From assembly GCF_048771995.1 (NCBI RefSeq), contig NC_133026.1:108744001-108808000 (forward strand): 64,000 nt of DNA, given 5' to 3'. The notes below the pieces were generated by a model that was given only the letters and a program-made list of their open reading frames with translations, was not told the DNA's origin and ran no database searches. Below, piece by piece: positions 34,540 through 47,700 of this stretch; the first letter of the stretch is position 1, and the number at the start of each line of letters is the position of its first letter. This DNA is from Taeniopygia guttata. Lineage: Eukaryota; Chordata; Aves; Passeriformes; Estrildidae. A program made the translations under genes and the position numbers.

Positions 34540-37500
34540 AACACAATATAATTGTTATTGGAATTTATGCCTTTTTAGCCACTGGATATACTTGGAAATG
34601 ACTGCTTCCTGTTCCTCCAATCCAGCTGAAATATTTCAGGTCAAAAAGTGACAGCTGAGAATTTAATATTACCTGCCTTTTTTAGTGAAATGTAGCATTT
34701 TGCTCATGTTGGGAGGCTTTGCTGTAGAGTTCAGGTAACAAAAATCGAAAGGTTCGTGAAAGTTTGTTTCAGTTGTTCATTACTTCAGGGTAATCTAGAG
34801 AGTAAGGCATTACTTTTTATGACACTATGTAAGTGCAATAACATTATTGAAGTTACTCAACGTAACTACCTATGGCAGCCTTATATTCTTCCTCTCCACT
34901 GACCCATGCTCAGACATCTCCTTAAATTAAGCTCTCAGCCTCACAATCCAAACTTTCCCATGGTCCCTATCACCCCAATCCCATCCTTCCCTACTATTCA
35001 CACTACCTGTGCCTCTGCCCTAGTTTTTTGGAAACTCAAACCTCAGTCTTGTTTAGATTCCACTGCAGGCTCTGTTAAAGCCTATAGTAGGTGATACAAG
35101 GTATTACTAAGATCCAGAAGTTACCTGACATCAAACTGATTCCCAAAAACCAGCTCTTGTGTGAGAGAGGGGCTTCTCACCACCAGGGCTAATTATTTCA
35201 TTTCCATGTGTTCTGTGGCCAGGAAGAGCTAATTTCAAATTTCTGGATGCTAATACTAAAATAATACAGTCTGGAAAAATCACTGGTAAGTTAAGTGTCT
35301 CATTGAAACTAGACAAGTATATTCCATCTGAATAGATGTCCAGGCTAGTTGAGGTAGATCATCCTACAGTGATGCCGGGGCATCATGATGGTGCCATAGA
35401 TATTCTTGGATCATAAGAATTATCCATTTGTTTCTTGATTGATTACTGAGTGAGTCCCTTTACCTGATTTTTACATGATTATAGTAGATGAGATGTTTCC
35501 CACTTGTCCAAGACACACTTGAAGTTTTTGTCAGTTAAATGTGCTCTCACAAGCGGTTTAACCAACCATTACAATGTCTTAACTGACATGTTGTCTATGT
35601 CCAAAATTAGATTTTGCTATTAAAAATGATCAGAAATTTGCGTATGTGAATTAGATTAGACTAAATTAGATTCCTCTTTGGGCCACTTCAGCTAACACAA
35701 CCTTCCTTTGCATGAGACTATGAACTGTGTATTTGTTTTGTGTTTACAATACTTTCACAGCCTAGAAATTGCATCATATATTTTGTTAGTCTGTATTGAG
35801 ACAAAAGTCACTTCCATGTGAACAAGTGATACTTGTATGCAGAGGTGCAGCTTTTGAAACAGAGTATTTTGCTGTTGAGATTCACAGGACGAAAGACCTA
35901 GTTTTGTTTGGAACACAGTGGAAAGATGTGATAGAAGGGATTCTGTCAATATTAAACATTCAGTAGCAGTTTTCAGACACTGACGACCAGCCTGGATTTC
36001 ACTGAGTTGCTGTATTTGGTATTCATTGTCATGGACTCACATTTTGATTTGTGCACCAAAAATACCACTGTGCTTAGCTAGTGATCTCAGTTTGTGAGCT
36101 TTTGCTGCTGCTAGAAGAGCTTTTCCAGGAGTTACTCAGTTTGTACCTTTAGGACAGTTATACTTTCTGATTAATAGATATGTGTACATTGTAGTTTACA
36201 GTTATTGGAACTGCGGAAAATTTTTACTCACCATTAATTGTTATAAGGGGATGCAGGATATATGGGTGTGACTCTTTTCCATCAATAATTTTTTTACATA
36301 AAATGCAATAATGTGATTTTATTTTTTTAATATTGCAAATGTTACTGGTAATTTTTTTTTCTTCCAAGAAATTTGTGTGAGTGGGCGTTTAAAAGCAAAT
36401 TAAGCCTTTAAAATGTGTGTTGCACACTTTGCCCATGTACTTGCAACTTGTTTTACAAGCTGCACCCTAATTTCAAAACTTGAATATATAAATACTGTTT
36501 TATGCACAGTGATAATGAATTGTCTTATGCAGTGATAACAAAGTGCAATAGTATGATATATATGCAATGAAACTTCAACATGTAGGAGGAGTCTGTTGAC
36601 ATTTCAGATGTATGGATGGTTTGTCTGAACAAGATATTTGCAGTTATTAAGCTGTGTGTGTATACAATTGCGGGGTTTTCTTTCTAAAATCCCCATCCTT
36701 ATTCCTCATGTATCAACGTAAACCTAAATGATGCCAGTTAATTTTGAAATGTGAGATCAATATCAATCCTTCAGCATTTGCATCAATCCTTGGGCATTTG
36801 CATCTGCCCAACTCTGAAACCAGTTTTTCAATGGAGTCAGACAGTTTTCCACAATGATACTGGGTTTTTAAGAGTCACCACGCTTAAAACCTGACAAATT
36901 AAAAAACTTCTGAAAATGCAAAGTGCTGAAGTGGGGCTGTTTGAGAACAAATTCAGTCAGGAAACAGATTCTACTCAGTGTTTTCTGTAACTGACCCTTC
37001 AAGGGAAGTTAGACTGACCTTGGTCAGGGTCAGGTTGAGACTGGACAAAGACATATGTGAGTGATAGTTTGATTAAAAGCAGAAAAAGGAGGCAGGAGAA
37101 GTTCATTAAAAACTTTGGCTGTTTATAGAACAGCTAGCTACTAAATGTTTGCTATGCCAGCTGATACCAATTAGGAATTATGTTTCTTAAAGATAAAAAT
37201 TATAGCCTTCACTTGGTTTGGCAAAAAATGGTCTTCATCTCTTAGGCAATGAGTTTAAGTGATCAAAATCTGACAAAACCTGTGAAGCAACACCTTGAGT
37301 GAATTTTAGTTCAGGTGAATCATAGAATGAGATTTTTGGCCTTTGTATTTACAATATTTTTTCTGCCATTTGCTGAAGTTTTTAAAAGACAGTACTTTCA
37401 GATTAAAAATCAATCTTCCATTATGAAGCTAAAATGAGACATCCTGACAACTTCAGAGCTTTCTTTCTGAACCTTGACATTTCACGGGAGGTAGGATTTT

Positions 37501-38745
37501 TTTTCTGTGTTTGGTTAAAATTTTTATATGGAGTCAGTTCTAGGGCTCAAGTTGTTTCCCTCAAAATTGTTCCCATCATTATGTGTTGAAACTTAGGTCT
37601 AGAAGAACATGTGCATTTGAATCTCTCCTGAATATTCTGGCCATAGTGTTGTCTTACACATTGTACAGATATTAGAGATTACTACAATTAATGTTCCTAG
37701 GGACTGCATGGACTTGATCTTTGCTGGTTTTCAGCATTCTGATTTTATGTTGTTCATTACTTCTAGTGGAAGTTGCAGATGCTTATCACGCTAGAAAAAG
37801 AAGTCCTACATGCAAAGCTACATGTACAGAAAAGAAATTATTTATATGGAGAAAGAAACACAGGGGGGAAACTGTGGTTAAAAAAAAAAAAAGTAAAAAT
37901 CACACATTTTTTTCCAGAATTGTTGTCACATTTATTTTAGAATATAAAGATGTTTTTTATCTTCAGTTTGTGAGCTTCTATTTAAACACACAAATACAAG
38001 ACACCAGGATTGATTGCTTAGAATGGCTGTTCATGATTTTACTCACTATGTGAGAAATAGTCATGTAGTTATGTCAAGTATGTCCAAAGTAGTCCAAAAA
38101 TGAAGTGTCCAGGTAAATAAAAGAATTACGATTAGATTCTATAGGCATGTCATGGCAATGAAATTGTTCTATGTATATCTCATCATATGTCACTTTATCT
38201 CATTATGGTCTGTGGATTCTCCATGTTGCAAAGGGAGGGTTTGAGTTGTTATTACTCAGGTAAATGCAGTCCAGATAGGGCACTGAACTGGGGCTGAAGT
38301 GACCTGGGCTGTGTACCCAGTCCTTCAAAGCCTCACTGGGTAACACCAGACCACTCATTCTCTCCCCCCCATCTTCACATTTGTGATGGGAATTTCAGCA
38401 TCACTTCCATAGAAATAATAGACTCCTTTTATTCCCATTTGTGAAGGACAACTTAGTACTACCTGAGTTGTGAGAAAAAGTATCTGTGAAACCTCTACAG
38501 AAGCAGTACTGGTGAATTACTTGTTGGGCACCCTGAGGTGGGGAGGGCACAAAGCTGCCAGACAAGCAAATACAGATTTCCAGTCAAATGAGGAGGCAGT
38601 GGGTGCAGTCAGTCCAACACAAAGCCATGTGCTAAGTGCTGTCGATTGAGCTTGAATCACATCTCTAATACTGTTGAGAAAGTAATGCGAGCTGCATTTC
38701 ATTATCTGCCTTTCTAATAATATCTTTTTTTTCTTTCCCCTCCCC
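34540..38745. other. Region upstream of the first secured MEP1B exon
   Basis: Expected to hold the promoter and the signal-peptide exon of MEP1B, but neither could be fixed. It contains a 20 bp unit repeated twice in tandem with two mismatches (36762-36801). The rest is unremarkable. Confidence 0.6.
37708..37766 (+). other. Candidate, unproven signal-peptide exon of MEP1B
   Basis: ATG at 37708 starts MDLIFAGF, and the DNA resembles the human exon 1 (human protein begins MDLWNLSWF). The strongly hydrophobic reading LLVFSILILCCSLLL, however, is in another frame of the same DNA, one base away from the ATG frame. No consensus donor follows; only GTGGAA and GTTGCA are near. Either this is a relic or misread of exon 1, or the true exon lies elsewhere in 32.7-38.7 kb. 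Confidence 0.25.
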
Positions 38746-38747
38746 AG

Positions 38748-38766
38748 CCTGCTCCAGAGACAACTG
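38748..38766 (+). CDS. MEP1B: MEP1B 19 bp microexon (propeptide N-terminus)
   Basis: CCCCTCCCCAG precedes and GTGAGT follows a 19 bp segment encoding PAPETT plus one base. The phase (0 in, 1 out) fits the next exon, giving PAPETTEIDIDGG beside human LATPENFDVDGG. Such a small exon is easily missed by gene predictors. Confidence 0.75.
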
Positions 38767-41700
38767 GTGAGTTCTGTTTAGAGATCTATTTGTATGCATG
38801 GGAGGCAGTCAACAAAACCAGCTGCTCATAAACATCGCTAGGACAGACACAGATTTATAATTACTGTTATTGTTATTGCATTAATTTTCACACTTCATAA
38901 AGAAAACAGCAAGGGCTAATGTCCTACCTCACTTGTCTTTTTATTTTTCAGAAATAGACATAGATGGAGGAATTGATCAGGACATCTTTGACATAAATGA
39001 AGGTTTTTCAAAATTCAGTCTCAATTTTTTTTCTATAATTTTCATTATAGTAGTCATAGATCAATATAATAACCAAATGTTATTCTCCTCTTCCCTTTAG
39101 CTTTAGGACTAGACCTCTTTGAAGGAGACATCAAACTTCCTGGGGTGAGTTCAAATAAAAATATAAAGCTAAAAATGAGTCATTGACTTAAATATAAAGT
39201 ATCACTGGCATGGAAATAATAGATGCATCCTGCTCTTACAAACAATAAATGCTGTTTATGTAACAATAAACTGAAGATGATGGGGGATGGAATTCTACAA
39301 AATGTCATAGACAGTGAAGGAGTCAACAGCATTTGCAGAAACATTATCCAGCATGAGATCTCATCAGTGATTAAACCAATATTATTAGCTTCTTGTTTCC
39401 TTTTTTACGTTGTCACTTTTAAGAGATTAGGCAGCACTGATCATCATCCAGGCAGGTTTGTATAAAAAGAATTCTTTGTTTATCTGCACAATATTTATTC
39501 TGAGCCAGTTAAATTTACTGAGCAGCACTGCAAAACATTCCTCTTGTAAGTAGATTTACTAAAACAAATGAAAAATTTAGATCTCTAATACCACATTTTA
39601 GGGCATCTGGTCAGCATCCTTATCTGATCAATGAATAAAAAAATTACATTTACATCTCAAAAATATCTAGTAGGAAACCCCCATAGTGTCTTGCACTCTG
39701 AAAGTAGTCCCAAAATAGTGTTTTACTCTCCTTTTTGGGAGATATGCTGAATATACCTCTTGAAGCAAGGACAGCACTTGCTAAAGGCACAGAAACAAAT
39801 TCTTGCATTATGAAAAATCACAAAACTATTAATCTCTGTACAGTTTTCAGGACTTTAGATCTTAAGGCTTTCCATATGAGCAGAAGCTCTCGTGCACATG
39901 CATCAAAAACTTGGGAAATTTCTACAGAGAAAATGCAGCAGAAGTTGGAGACACCAGTGGAAGGACATGAAGTGATTTCAAACCCAGATCTCAGACCTCT
40001 GAGTAATCTTGCAAGATTTTTGAGCTTATTGTTTTCCTTTATGTCTTACTTGGAATTGTAGGTTTGCTTTAGCACTATTGTAGTCCCTGATGCTAGATTC
40101 CTTTTTACTGAGGACTGCATGCCTGTTTTCTTTCTTGGATACAGGAACGAAACTCCATCATTGGTGACAACTATCGATGGCCCCATGTTGTCCCGTATGT
40201 CCTTGAGGACAGCCTGGGTACAGTATTGCCCTTCACCATGTCTGTATGTTGTGTTGATTGAACTGTTCAGCACAGCTTGATAAAGCTCCTGTGGTGTCCT
40301 TTCCTCATCTAGAGAGGCCATTTCCCACAGCAGGAGTGGGGCTGAGTGTGCATAAAAGGGATTTATAATCTTGGTATCAGAGCTGGCTCTCACCTCCTTT
40401 CTTGAATTATTACCCTGCTACAGCCCAGCAAATTCTTTTGGTTTTGAAATCTTGTGTCTAAGACATGAAACTCTACAAAGCTGAGGTGAAAAGAGGGCAC
40501 GGAAGATACTTTAAAGGACAGGAAGTTTACCTGGCCATTTATATAATTTACAGCAGTGAGGGCAAAATGGCATTCTGACAGAGAGCTTGCAATGGCACAT
40601 TGCCGAGTCCCCTAATGTGAGTCAGAGACACACCATAATTTGACTCCATCCTTTAAGTCTTTGTGTCGAAACTATGCAAGTTGCTTAGAGGAGATAAAAC
40701 AGAGTATTTGAATTTTTCAGATATATTCTGAAAAATTCAAGTGCTGGAGAAATTCAGTGAGGGATCTGTAGCCTGGATTCCGTATAAAGTAAAATATGAA
40801 GTCTTCATTTCCTATCTATTTAATACTTGTTTACATAAATCTCAAAAAATATATGAAAGAATCTACAAAATTAAACCCCCATACAGTATCCTTCTGTATA
40901 CTCATCATGTCATATTTGATACATAAGTACCAAAGAAAAATTACAGAGGAGCAAAACAAGAGCAAGATACAGCGTTGCAATACCCTAATTTATGTTTTTT
41001 AGGTCCCCACTTGGGTCTTAATCCAGCAAAGATCTGTTTATTTTGATCAAAGATTGCTGGAGCAAGAGCCACCCTTGGGACTTGCTCCATATGGGTAATA
41101 GTAAAAATCTTTCAGTTCTATATTGACAAGAACATTGGTTGCTTTGCAGAAATGAATGCTAAGGGAGTCATCCTCAAGGCATTTGAACAGTATCGACTGA
41201 AAACATGTATTGACTTCAAACCTTGGGAAGGGGAGAAGAATTACATATCTGTGTTCAAAGGAAGTGGGTAAGAGAAGCGATGCAAAATAATTTTCATTAT
41301 GTTTGCTTTCAGACTATTCTCATGGCCTAAAACTCATATATCTGGTTATAATTTTACATTTTTGTTGTCTCCATTTTCCCAGTCTTTGTTAAACTACTAC
41401 AGTTTCCAAAAGAGGTATTACCATAGTGGTAATGAACAATTTCTACTGATATTTATCTTGAGTAGAAGAAGAAATCAGGTCTTATAAGAGGTATTTTACT
41501 AGACGTGGTAAAAGATATCAGAAACAAAGCAATTATGTTCTTGACTGATGTTTGGATATATGGAATATCACTTCAGCTGGTCATTCCTAGTATACCTTGG
41601 CTTATAGAGGAAAAGAAAAACCAAGGAGAAATATAATAGTTCTCACTGTGGGGCAATAATTTGTTTGAATGTAACAATGGAATTGCACTTGAACAACACC

Positions 41701-44700
41701 ACATGAGCATTCAGATAAAAGAGCAATATTTTAAATTTCTGTACAGCACTGAGATAGTCTGCTGATATTTTACTTTATTTACCTCTTTTGATAAATAGTC
41801 TTGCTATTTTATCTTACATCTTACAAAATAAGACTACAGTAAAGAAGTCAAAATTATCCCAATTTCTTCCCTTCTAAGACATTCTCTGTCAAAACAGTGC
41901 AACAAGAACAAATATATTTTTCACTCTGTGCTGAACCATTTATCTTATAGAAAAGGAGAACAGGGAGAGCTTGATAGCCTGGTGAGGAAATTTGCTTTCA
42001 GAAATTCATTTCCTGATATGAGAATGCATTCATAAATGGGAAAAGATTTTCTGATAATAAAAATGTTTCTCTTTCCCTTTGGCTTGTTCTGAGATATTTG
42101 TATCAGATAATTGTTTCAAAATTTCTTTGCTGTCTGGATCTTTGTATTTGCTCCTGTTCATGCTGTACACATGACACTGAAATTCAGCTCTAAAAGATGT
42201 ATAATTGGAGACTCAGGGAGCAATGCATTTCCCTGTGGTAATGACTCCGTCTTTTTGAGCTAAATGGAAAATTCATGCAGCTGAATTTGTAATCCTTCAT
42301 CCCCTAAAGTAGGCATTGAATTTGCTAATAATTGTACCTGAAAAAGAACCACAATATTTAGCCTATGGCAAGTAGGAGGCCTCTGTGCAATGTTTCATTT
42401 ATATGTCTATTAAAAATAGATGAGTCATAGTGATGAAGAAGATGAATCCTTCTAGTTGGATAACATATCTTGCCCTCACTGCCTGGTGTGTGGCTTGCCC
42501 TGAAGTGTTTCCATCACCTTAGCTGACACATCCACAGCAGAACTTTTTGAAAGATTGGAGATAAATGGTGCAGTCTCCTGAAAAGGTCCATCCAGTTTCA
42601 GTGAGTCATCTTGAGTTGTACCAAGAAATCAGGACTGACCCTGAATGAACTGCTTTCATTTCAAGCAATTTCTTACTTCTGGTGTAATGGGTGTAAGCTG
42701 GGTAAAACAACCCATTTTTGCTCTGTTGTTCCTAATATTTTGGAGCCTTTAAAATCAATTAGGACTCTTCTATCTGCTGACTAAAGACCTCAGCCCAGAG
42801 GGTACAGTGCAGAGAGGCACACAAAGTTCCTGGCAACATAACATTTCACCACTTGAAGTAAAGGCTGATAAATAACATATTTGCCTTTCTGATCTTGGCT
42901 TGCATCTATAAGAGAGAGGAATGTGGGGGGAACTTTTTTGTCAAAAGGATTTGAAGTAAGCCATAAAGTTCTGATCTGGATTACCCTTTTGAATTCAAAT
43001 GAGGCCAGCCACAAAAGAAGCCAGCTGTCTTTTGTTGTATTGACTGCCCTGTGTAAAAATACATTTGTAGTCTCTGGTGTATGTACAGAGTATATCAAGG
43101 CCCTATACAAGGAGCCCTCTCCCTGTACACATTCTTCATCTATCATTAACCTTGGCTACTACTAGTATTATGTTAACTCCTGCCTGTGTGCTGAGCAAAA
43201 CACATGAGGTATGTAATTGTGAATTACAGAAATGCAGGGTAATCAGGTGTGACAGGATATTAATCAAATGATTAATAGACCAGGGAAGACGAATAGTATT
43301 TCCACATGGAAAATCAGGTTTTCATGGAGCATTCCTGGGGCCACTTCAGCTCTTTGCCACTGTTGCACATGGCAAAGGGAATCCATGCAGGAGTAGATTG
43401 AAACAGATCCCTGGCTCTCCGGCTTGGTGCCGGTAAGTCAGAGTGTCTGTGAGCTGATGTTGGTGATCTGTGATACTGTGGGAACAAAATTAGTAGCAGG
43501 ACATTAGTATAAAATGTGCCTGAAATAAGTGGCACCACTGCAACTGATGGCATGTGTCTATTTACAACCCCAAAAGGGGGATGGTGGGATTAGTCAGAGC
43601 AAGTGCTCCCCTGTTCCTCCAGCCTCTGATAGCAATGCAGAAGCATTGAGTCACAGGCAGTACCGCTCTCACACACCTGGGGAAAGCTGAGATTTTCCTC
43701 ACCTTTCTCCCCTCCAGAAGCCACTGCTGACACAGGATTCTATGTGCCCATTGCTCTGGAGTGCCATGTCCCACTCACCTAACTTTATTCTCGGTGCAGG
43801 GTGGCACAGACAGTGTGTATGCTCCCTCTGTGGCTGTTGACTGACAGTGTTGTAGGCATTTGACAGACCAAAGGCAAGGGGCAGCTGCACCTACTGTCAT
43901 TTGAATGTTATTTTTCCAAGTGTCTTGGATGTGCCTGCTGTAGGCTGCTGTGCACTGTGCAGCAGCTGTGAAGCCAGAGGTGGCTTTTGTAGGAGGTGGA
44001 CCCAGGCCTGTGATGGACTTCTTCTGCTCAACACAAGAATCACTATGAGGCCTTGTTCAGGGAAAGACCTTGAAATAATGGATGCTACGTGTGCTCCTTA
44101 ACGGGTCTCGTGTTGTGATTTTAATGAGTAATCAATAGGCAAGGCCTGTGTTGCTCTGTGGAAAATGAAATACTGGGGAATATGTTGCACTAATAAGTCA
44201 CGGAGTTTGAAAGCACATGGTGTGCTTGTATTTTTAAATTTCTGGGGTGATAGGACTGCAAATCCTATGGCATATTTTGTGCCCGATTAATTTTATGTAC
44301 TTCATTGGGTAAGTATTGATTTATATGCTACATAAAATATCAATTTAAATGTAGCTCTCTGTGCCTGCTAGTTTGTGGACATGGGGTGCCATTTTATTGG
44401 CCTGTGCAGATAACTCACTAAATTCTTTCACCCTTTAATAAAAACTTGCAGCACAGCTGCAGTTTTGCTCTTGGGAGTGTGTGAAAGCAACAAGTGCTCT
44501 AGCACAGCAGCTCACAGACAGCCAGAAAGAAAAGAGCCTGTGAAAAGTACTGTCAAAACCATCAACCTGTCAGAAGGTAAACACAGCATGCAGAGGCACA
44601 CCTTGCCTAGCAGCCACAGTCCCATGCAAAGTAAAAGGCCAAACAGTACAGAGAAAGGCAGAGGAGAGAATGTTCATGAACACACTTCTCCTTATGAGAA

Positions 44701-47700
44701 GGACATGCTCAAAGTGTGCTCACAATCACATATTGTGGTCTAGCTGAAAATTGTTAATTTGCAGTAACTTAATTTCTCTAAATTATGTGCCCACAACACT
44801 TTCTGCAACTTTTGATGTTGCAGAAATCATCATCAGAATTAGAATTCTTTTGTCACAAATAGATCAACATTTTTCTTCTAATGGAGCCAGAGACGAGCAC
44901 CTTCTTTTTCATCGAAACGGAGCTAAGTGTGAGAGGAAAGGGTATGATAAAGAACAGATCAATGGAAAACTGCTCTCTGTAACAAACTGTGACTTCAATG
45001 CTCAGGTTAAAAATATACTTATTGAATAGACTGGTTTTGAGGTTTGCATGGCATGGGGATGGTGTGTATCTCACAGAGCCCTCTCCCATTTTATGTCACT
45101 GCCAGCTGCTGGTCCTCAGTGGGAAACAGGCAAATGGGCTTGCAGCAACTCTCCATTGGAGCCAGCTGTGACAGGATTGGGACAATCCAGCATGAATTCC
45201 TGCACGCCCTGGGATTCTGGCATGAGCAGTCTCGGTCTGACCGGGATGACTATGTCAGCATCATCTGGGACAGGATTCAGTCCGGTCAGTCACTCCTCTG
45301 CTTTTCCTCTCAAACTCTGGTGTTAGCAGTTTAGCTGTGGGACATCCTTTCCAGGCATCTTTTGGTGGTCATGCTATTGTCTCGCCTGGACTTACTTTTC
45401 AAAGCCAGCATATCAATAAATTAAATATAAAGGGACATCTACTTGAATCACAAATTCTCACATTTGTTGCTGCTGTTGCAATTGCTTGTGCCACGATAGT
45501 TTCCGAAGCTCTAATTGGAGATCTGAATCCTGTTATGCCACATGTTGTACCACGGGCAGCAGAAGAGGATAATTTAGTTTTTAAAAATGAATTCTCTAAA
45601 AGCACACTTACTCTAGAAGCCCTTAATTAAATAAAAATAATAAACCCCCCATGCCCAACACCCAGTCTGAAAAATCCAGTGTGACCAAAACCAGTAGAAA
45701 ATCTCCAGTGAAAACACTGGTCCTTCTCTTTCTGCCTATCTGCTACACCTGATGCCAGCAGCAGACCTGAGAGAACAGAGTGTGCACAACTTGAGCAGGC
45801 AGGAGAGACTTTTCAGGGTCTGTGTCACGCCAGCAATTACTTCAGAAATGCAGCTTGTGAATTGTAAGTGTTGGTATGTTTTGCACAATCCTGAGAGATG
45901 GCACAGAATTCCTCAAGACTTTGCTCCGTCTCTGCCTCTTTAGCTTGTCCTCATCCTCTGTTACTTTCAGGCTGTTCAAAAACAAAATTATATATGCAGA
46001 CTTGATGTTTTTCTAACATAGATACACACAGAAGACTGAAAAACAGGATAATGATTAAATCTAATGCATTCTTATTTAGTCGTGATCAATAGTCAGGTAC
46101 ACATGCAATTATATATTACCGAAAATTACTTAGACATTATATTTTGCTGACTCTTCAGTGACAAGCTCCACTATTGTGAGACATTCAAAACTGCTGCATT
46201 TTTTTTACACTGACCAGAATATAGTTCTGTATTTTGACTGATTTAAATTCTGACTCCCTATTGGGTAGTAAGCAACTGGTTTTTTGCTCATACTCCAGAA
46301 AACATGTGTAAAGCTAAATTCTGGAAGTTTATCTGATGACAACTCTAAATTGTTTATTGTTACCTAAAATGGCTAGTAATTGAGCATCAGAGACTATACA
46401 TTAGAAACAGTTGCAAATTGCAGTAATTTGAGTACTGAAACACTCTCTCCACTCTTGGGTATCAAAAGCCCATCAAAGTTAACAAGAAGTTCCACAGGAA
46501 ATAGTTTTTTGGTATCAAAGATTTTGCTTCATCCAGCAGAAGTCATCAGTGGCTGAAAGAGGAAAGTAAATAGGCCTAGACTGGAAATAAAACTGTTTTA
46601 CAGAGCTAGTACAAGTAAATTACTTCAAAAAATGTTTTGAGATGTGAAAGATTCTCTGTCACTGCAAGTCTTTACATTAAAATTTGATTCTCTTGAGCCA
46701 CAGACAATCTTTCCTTTCAATTTTGCCATTTAGGTAAAGGACATAATTTCAATAAATATGATGATAAAAAATCAGACTTCCTGAATGTTCCCTATGACTA
46801 CAATTCTGTGATGCACTACAGCAAGACTGCATTCAGGAATGGAACTGAGCCCACCATCATCACCAACATACCAGAATTCATTGATGTCATAGGACAGCGA
46901 ATGGGTTTCAGTGAGTACGACCTCCAGAAACTGAACCGGCTGTACAACTGCAGTAAGTTTCTCCATTTATTTTATATTATTTGAAAGAATAATTTGAAAT
47001 AAATGAGGGTGATACATACATGCTGGACCTATCCAGACACAAAGGAAAGAGATACTAACATATTTAGAGAATAGAATTGAGTTAAAAATGCCAGAAATAA
47101 TGGTACAGCTAGAAATAACATCCCTCCTGCAGAAATACTGCTGAGTAGCAGAGGTTTCTGTGCAATTTTATCTGACCTTTAGTTAAAAACCAGCTTTGCT
47201 CAGCAGCTGACTTTTGTTCATCCCTTGGGTGGCTGTTTAAAATGTGTGCTTCTGCACAAAGCCTTTTGTTTTTTCCCTGTATTATTCCACAGCTGATGCT
47301 CAGACACTGCACAGAAATGAGCATCTTTGCTGTGGCTGTCATACCTACCCCAATTTCATGGAATCTGTGAGACAGATTCATGCCTATTCATATATACCCT
47401 ATGCATGCAAATAGGGTAACAGATGCCATTCTGAATAAAATGCAAGCTTTCTAAATTTTCATGTTTAGTTTCAAACCAGGTCTCTTACAAAAGTGGTCAA
47501 AAGAATTATTTTGCGCAGGTGGGGTTCATTTTGCAAAGCTGAATGAAAGTAAGAGACAGAGAAATCTAGAGAAGTCAATTATCAAGTTGGAATATAATTC
47601 TGTAATTGTTGCTGCATTCAGTGTGCCCTGGCACTCAGAAGAAAACTTTTACAATATCCAAGTAGTGAGTCCTGGTTTATAAGTATATTTTAAGCCTTAT

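Noticed and set aside
34358-34651. Hydrophobic open frame resembling a membrane protein
   Set aside because: It is the translation of a T/G low-complexity tract.
36339-36376. ATG with short hydrophobic run before GTGAGT, considered as the MEP1B signal exon
   Set aside because: Counting the T run shows that the exon would end in phase 2, which does not fit the phase 0 needed at 38748.
39735-40061. 108-codon open frame in a MEP1B intron
   Set aside because: No homology, no donor or acceptor in phase; it would break the well-supported meprin exon order.
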